DNA of 9,435 nucleotides. Source: Marinosulfonomonas sp. GTDB lineage: Bacteria; Pseudomonadota; Alphaproteobacteria; Rhodobacterales; Rhodobacteraceae. The DNA lies in contig JAHRVD010000145.1 of NCBI GenBank assembly GCA_019090845.1, forward strand, positions 1 through 9,435, given 5' to 3'. The notes beneath the pieces were generated by a model that made no database searches, was not told the DNA's origin, and saw only the letters and a list, made by a program, of their open reading frames with translations. Numbering within the stretch: position 1 is the stretch's first letter; each line of letters starts with the position of its first letter. Below are positions 6,931-9,435 of this stretch, in pieces. The position numbers and the translations under genes are program-made.

Positions 6931-7680
6931 ATGGCTGAAGCAGAGCAAATTGACCTGACGGTCGGTGGCAGCAAAATGAATGCAAAAATATTCCCCGTTG
7001 CGAAAGACAAAGTGCGCGGTGGAATTATCATGATCCACGGTGGTTTCGGGCTGGAGCCGGGCGTTTTACGCATGGCCAAGCGCATGTCGTTGGTGAAATA
7101 TTCAGTTGTTGCACCGGATATGTATCATCGTTCCGACGACGCCGATCAGGATGTATACGCGCGCATTGCCAACCTTAGCTGGGAAGATGCGAAGGCTGAT
7201 ATCGAAGCCGCGCGCGACTATTTGATGAAGGAATGCGATATTCCGGCCGAAAAGATCGCCGTGCTGGGGTTCTGCATGGGCGGTGCGCTGGCTTGGATGA
7301 GTGCTGGCGCTTTGGATATCGGGGCAGCAGTTTGCTATTATCCCCATGAAGTATTCGAGCCGTTTGGCAAGTCGGGCCCGACACCAATTGATCTGACCGG
7401 GGATATCAAGGTTCCGGTGATGGGTCATTTCGGGGTTGAGGACAAGAACCCAAGTCCTGAAGACATGGCAAAAATGGAAGAGGCGCTGAATTTCGCGGGG
7501 GTCCCGCACCAGTTTTGTACATACAAAAAAGCTGGGCACGGTTTTGTGAGTGCGTCACCGGACTATAGCCGCCCGTTTGCGGCGACCACATCCATCGACA
7601 GAACGATTGGCTGGCTCGATATCAACCTCAAGCAGGGTGGACCAGTAGTGGGTGGCTTCATGGATGGCGGTGATCGCTAG
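6931..7680 (+). CDS. dienelactone hydrolase family protein
   Basis: A 249-residue cytoplasmic alpha/beta hydrolase of the dienelactone hydrolase (DLH, carboxymethylenebutenolidase) family. The nucleophile elbow is LGFCMGGALAW with Cys115 in place of Ser, the acid is Asp171 in GVEDKNPSP, and the base is His203 in KAGHGF, giving the Cys-Asp-His triad of this family. MIHGGFGLEPG (34-44) supplies the oxyanion region and Glu42, which matches the glutamate that holds the resting cysteine in classical DLH. PDMYHR (62-67) is also family-typical. Classical members hydrolyse the enol-lactone made in chlorocatechol breakdown, but many homologues act on other lactones or esters, so the substrate is open. 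AGGGAG (6919-6924) lies six bases before the ATG. It follows the monooxygenase gene by 104 bases on the same strand, which supports a shared pathway. The glycine-rich C-terminal tail (about 236-249) extends past the conserved fold. Confidence 0.88.
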   Translation: MAEAEQIDLTVGGSKMNAKIFPVAKDKVRGGIIMIHGGFGLEPGVLRMAKRMSLVKYSVVAPDMYHRSDDADQDVYARIANLSWEDAKADIEAARDYLMKECDIPAEKIAVLGFCMGGALAWMSAGALDIGAAVCYYPHEVFEPFGKSGPTPIDLTGDIKVPVMGHFGVEDKNPSPEDMAKMEEALNFAGVPHQFCTYKKAGHGFVSASPDYSRPFAATTSIDRTIGWLDINLKQGGPVVGGFMDGGDR

Positions 7681-7697
7681 AAACTAACCACCCGAAG

Positions 7698-7800
7698 TTC
7701 TGCAAAGCCAGAAAATTGCAGAATACGTTGGGTGTAAAACGAACCCTTGATGCGACTATTTGCATCACGGCACCAAACAATTCCGGGCACAATCCGGAAT
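7698..7800 (+). promoter_or_regulatory. leader with three consecutive perfect inverted repeats
   Basis: The 148-base gap before the second binding-protein gene holds three separate stem-loops in a row: TTCTGCAA/TTGCAGAA (7698-7705 with 7716-7723, 10-base loop), TGATGC/GCATCA (7748-7753 with 7762-7767, 8-base loop) and ATTCCGG/CCGGAAT (7780-7786 with 7794-7800, 7-base loop). The first may be extended by an outer CACCC/GGGTG pairing (7689-7693 with 7730-7734). No T run follows any of them. They could be mRNA-stabilising structures, a processing site, an attenuator or protein-binding sites. I do not recognise a known riboswitch. Confidence 0.55.
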
Positions 7801-7815
7801 GAAGATAAACAAAAT

Positions 7816-7821
7816 GGGAGG
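7816..7821 (+). promoter_or_regulatory. ribosome binding site deciding the start of the second binding protein
   Basis: GGGAGG lies seven bases before the ATG at 7829, which begins a proper signal peptide. This rules out the longer in-frame readings from TTG 7760, ATG 7799 and ATG 7814. Confidence 0.85.
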
Positions 7822-7828
7822 AACTAAA

Positions 7829-8821
7829 ATGTTCAAAAAAATGACGTCAACAATCCTGGCTGCGGCCACTGGGATTACACTCGCGATGGCCGGATCGGCC
7901 TTTGCGGTTGATAAGGTGAAAATCGTAATCGGTGGTGGTGCCCCTTTCTGGGATACCAACATGATTGCGCTTGGCCTCAAGAATGGTCTTTTTGCTGATG
8001 CCGGTATTGAGCTGGAACTGCTGTCTGCACGTGGCGGTGGTGACATCCTGCGTGTGCTGCTTGCTTCTGAGGCTGATCTAGCTGCTGGTGTTGGCATTCT
8101 GAGCATCCTTGCTGCAAACGAAGCTGGCGCACCGATCAAGATCATCGGCAACGAAATGAACACACCTTACGACCTCAGATGGTATGTTAAAGGCGACAGC
8201 CCGATCAACAGCCTGAAGGATATGGCTGGCAAAACTCTTGCATATTCCAGCCCGGGTTCATCGACCAACATGGTGGGGCTTAGCCTGCGCCAAACGCTGA
8301 TCGACGATGGTCTTGAGCCGTTGGAACTGGTGTCAACCGGTGGATTTTCCGACACGATGACGGCAATTCTTTCGGGTCAGGTTGATGCCGGGTTTACCGC
8401 GCTTCCTTTCCTGCATGACAAAGTGCTTAAGGGCGAGATCAAATATGCGATCGCCGGGTCCGACGCCAAAGGATTTAATGGTGTGACGACACGGGCCTAT
8501 GTTGCCAATCAAAAGTTCCTTGATGAGCGTCGCGATCTTGCGGTCAAAATCATGAACATTGTTCAGACAACCATTGATTGGGCATATGCGAACCCGGAAG
8601 CAGCCAAAGCAAATCTTGCGGCTGGTCTGAAAATCGACATGGCAAATATGCCAGCGATCGAAAACGAAATTCCACCTGCAGCTTTGGACCTGTCAAACTT
8701 GGGCGGAATGGACAAATCAGTGGCTACCGCTCTGGAGCATGATTTCATTTCGAAGGATCTGGGCGCTGAAGGCCTAGCAGCTTTGATCGACATGAGCGTC
8801 GTTGCGGACGCATCTAAGTAA
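7829..8821 (+). CDS. NMT1/TauA/SsuA-type ABC transporter substrate-binding protein
   Basis: A 330-residue exported protein of the type II periplasmic binding fold, as in nitrate, sulfonate, taurine and pyrimidine-precursor transporters. The signal peptide covers about 1-26, with basic FKKM start, hydrophobic core and AFA before the cleavage at 26/27. The mature protein begins VDKVKIVIGGGAPFWDTNMIALGLKNGLF-like, the usual first strand and helix in which the family reads a ligand. Other family features are GIELELLSARGGGD, the DLAAGVGILSILAANEAGAPIKII block, SLKDMAGKTLAYSSPGSS (compare the DLKGKKVGV segment) and GQVDAGFTALPF. It is unrelated to the Liv-type receptor upstream. No permease or ATPase of its own class is visible; they may lie beyond 9435 or elsewhere. 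The 148-base leader is rich in hairpins, which suggests its own expression control. Substrate not assignable from sequence. Confidence 0.87.
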   Translation: MFKKMTSTILAAATGITLAMAGSAFAVDKVKIVIGGGAPFWDTNMIALGLKNGLFADAGIELELLSARGGGDILRVLLASEADLAAGVGILSILAANEAGAPIKIIGNEMNTPYDLRWYVKGDSPINSLKDMAGKTLAYSSPGSSTNMVGLSLRQTLIDDGLEPLELVSTGGFSDTMTAILSGQVDAGFTALPFLHDKVLKGEIKYAIAGSDAKGFNGVTTRAYVANQKFLDERRDLAVKIMNIVQTTIDWAYANPEAAKANLAAGLKIDMANMPAIENEIPPAALDLSNLGGMDKSVATALEHDFISKDLGAEGLAALIDMSVVADASK

Positions 8822-8875
8822 AGACTGCGGTCTAAAAACTGCGAACCGCCCAAATATCTTGGCTGGAGAATTACA

Positions 8876-9435
8876 ATGTCTACAACACTATCCAGATCAA
8901 GAGGGCGGTTCGCCATCATCGGCGTCGGCAACACAGAAGGCGGCGTAATGCCGCTAAGTTCGACCGGGGACGCGATGTTCGCCGAGGCGGCGATTAAGGC
9001 GATCAAGGATGCCGGCGTTGACAAGGCCGAGATCAATGGCCTTGTGACCCACGGCACCGAAGAGGAACGCGTCCACCACCAGCGCATTGGTGCGATGCTT
9101 GGCCTTGATGCAAATTTCTCGACCAGCGTTGACAATGGCGGCGCAAGTCAGGTGGTCAGTATTATCACTGCCTGCATGGCGATTGATGCGGGCCTTTGCG
9201 ATGTTGTCCTTTGTGGCTATTCCGCCGACTACCGCGCGAAAATTCAGCGAGCGGGCAAGAAACAGGCCGTTCAGCTTGTGCCGGAAAGCATGCTGGCCGG
9301 ACAATTCCGTTTTGAATTTGGATATTTTGGCGAAATGGCAAGCTATGCCTTTGGCGCCACCCGACACATGCATCTTTTTGGAACGACACGGGAAGATTTT
9401 GCAAATGTTGCGGTGACCCAGCGCGACTACGCGTC
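8876..9435 (+). CDS. thiolase-like (SCP2-type) protein, 5' part, catalytic Cys absent
   Basis: The reading frame is open from the ATG at 8876 to the window end (186 full codons), so the 3' half is missing. It begins with the thiolase-superfamily signature FAIIGVGNTEGG (12-23), followed by a helix with EAAIKAIKDAGV (37-48) and GLVTHGTEEE. The segment VDNGGASQVVSI (85-96) occupies the nucleophile position, where catalytic thiolases read close to VNxxCxSG; here Gly89 replaces the Cys. This loss is typical of SCP2-thiolase-like proteins and of the Ltp-type aldolases that work with a DUF35 (OB-fold, zinc-ribbon) partner, so a true acetyl-CoA acetyltransferase activity is doubtful. A GFGYFG-like stretch (FEFGYFGEMASYA) is typical of this subgroup. 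GGAG (8865-8868) lies seven bases before the ATG. It follows the second binding-protein gene by 54 bases, probably in one transcript. Confidence 0.85.
   Translation, partial: MSTTLSRSRGRFAIIGVGNTEGGVMPLSSTGDAMFAEAAIKAIKDAGVDKAEINGLVTHGTEEERVHHQRIGAMLGLDANFSTSVDNGGASQVVSIITACMAIDAGLCDVVLCGYSADYRAKIQRAGKKQAVQLVPESMLAGQFRFEFGYFGEMASYAFGATRHMHLFGTTREDFANVAVTQRDYA

Noticed and set aside
7760..7828. N-terminal extension of the second binding protein from TTG 7760
   Set aside because: It would place 23 residues before a complete signal peptide, lacks a ribosome site, and runs through the third hairpin; ATG 7829 has GGGAGG at seven bases.
8827..8849. GCGGT/ACCGC hairpin before the thiolase-like gene
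   Set aside because: Only five pairs with a 13-base loop and no T run; too weak to call as a terminator.
8563..9135. 190-codon minus-strand open frame
   Set aside because: It spans the end of the second binding-protein gene and the start of the thiolase-like gene, both with clear family motifs; the antisense translation has no recognisable domain and is rich in Ser/Pro/Arg as antisense frames often are.
1..9435. tRNA, rRNA, CRISPR arrays, insertion sequences, phage or defence genes
   Set aside because: No cloverleaf, repeat-spacer array, transposase or terminal inverted repeats were seen on either strand; the window is almost fully covered by metabolic and transport genes.

Overview
The window looks like a chromosomal catabolic and uptake locus from a Gram-negative bacterium, most likely an alphaproteobacterium of moderate G+C content. 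Three things suggest this: two exported solute-binding proteins with Sec-type signal peptides and Ala-X-Ala cleavage sites, strong GGAGG-type ribosome binding sites, and a gene mix (Liv-type ABC transporter, luciferase-like monooxygenase, dienelactone-hydrolase-like enzyme, SCP2-thiolase-like protein) familiar from environmental Rhodobacterales/Rhodospirillales. The taxonomic call is inference from gene content and style; there is no rRNA or marker gene here.

Layout. (1) 6-851, plus strand: an alpha/beta hydrolase resembling meta-cleavage-product (C-C bond) hydrolases, ending at a strong intrinsic terminator (866-905). (2) 946-4341, minus strand: four genes of a branched-chain amino acid/amide type (HAAT, Liv) ABC transporter, transcribed in the order LivF-like ATPase, LivH-like permease, LivM-like permease, LivG-like ATPase. 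(3) 4357-4527: the divergent intergenic region, with operator-like palindromes and a terminator-like hairpin just before the plus-strand genes. (4) 4528-9435, plus strand: the matching Liv-type binding protein, a luciferase-like flavin-dependent monooxygenase, a dienelactone-hydrolase-family enzyme with a Cys-Asp-His triad, a second binding protein of the unrelated NMT1/TauA/SsuA type, and the 5' part of a thiolase-like gene that lacks the usual nucleophilic cysteine and runs off the window end.

How the genes may work together (inference). The Liv-type transporter and its binding protein sit on either side of a shared regulatory region and would import a small carboxylate or amide. The monooxygenase could oxidise it, the two hydrolases could open or cleave a lactone, ester or dienoate intermediate, and the thiolase-like protein could act on a CoA-linked intermediate. 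The substrate cannot be read from sequence. The second binding protein has no permease or ATPase in the window.

Most interesting points: the LivG-like ATPase has lost the LSGGQ signature while the LivF-like partner keeps it, predicting an asymmetric ATPase pair; the plus-strand leaders are unusually rich in perfect inverted repeats (three in a row at 7698-7800, competing hairpins at 6857-6907, a terminator-like hairpin at 4487-4509); and the thiolase-like protein has Gly where the catalytic Cys should be.
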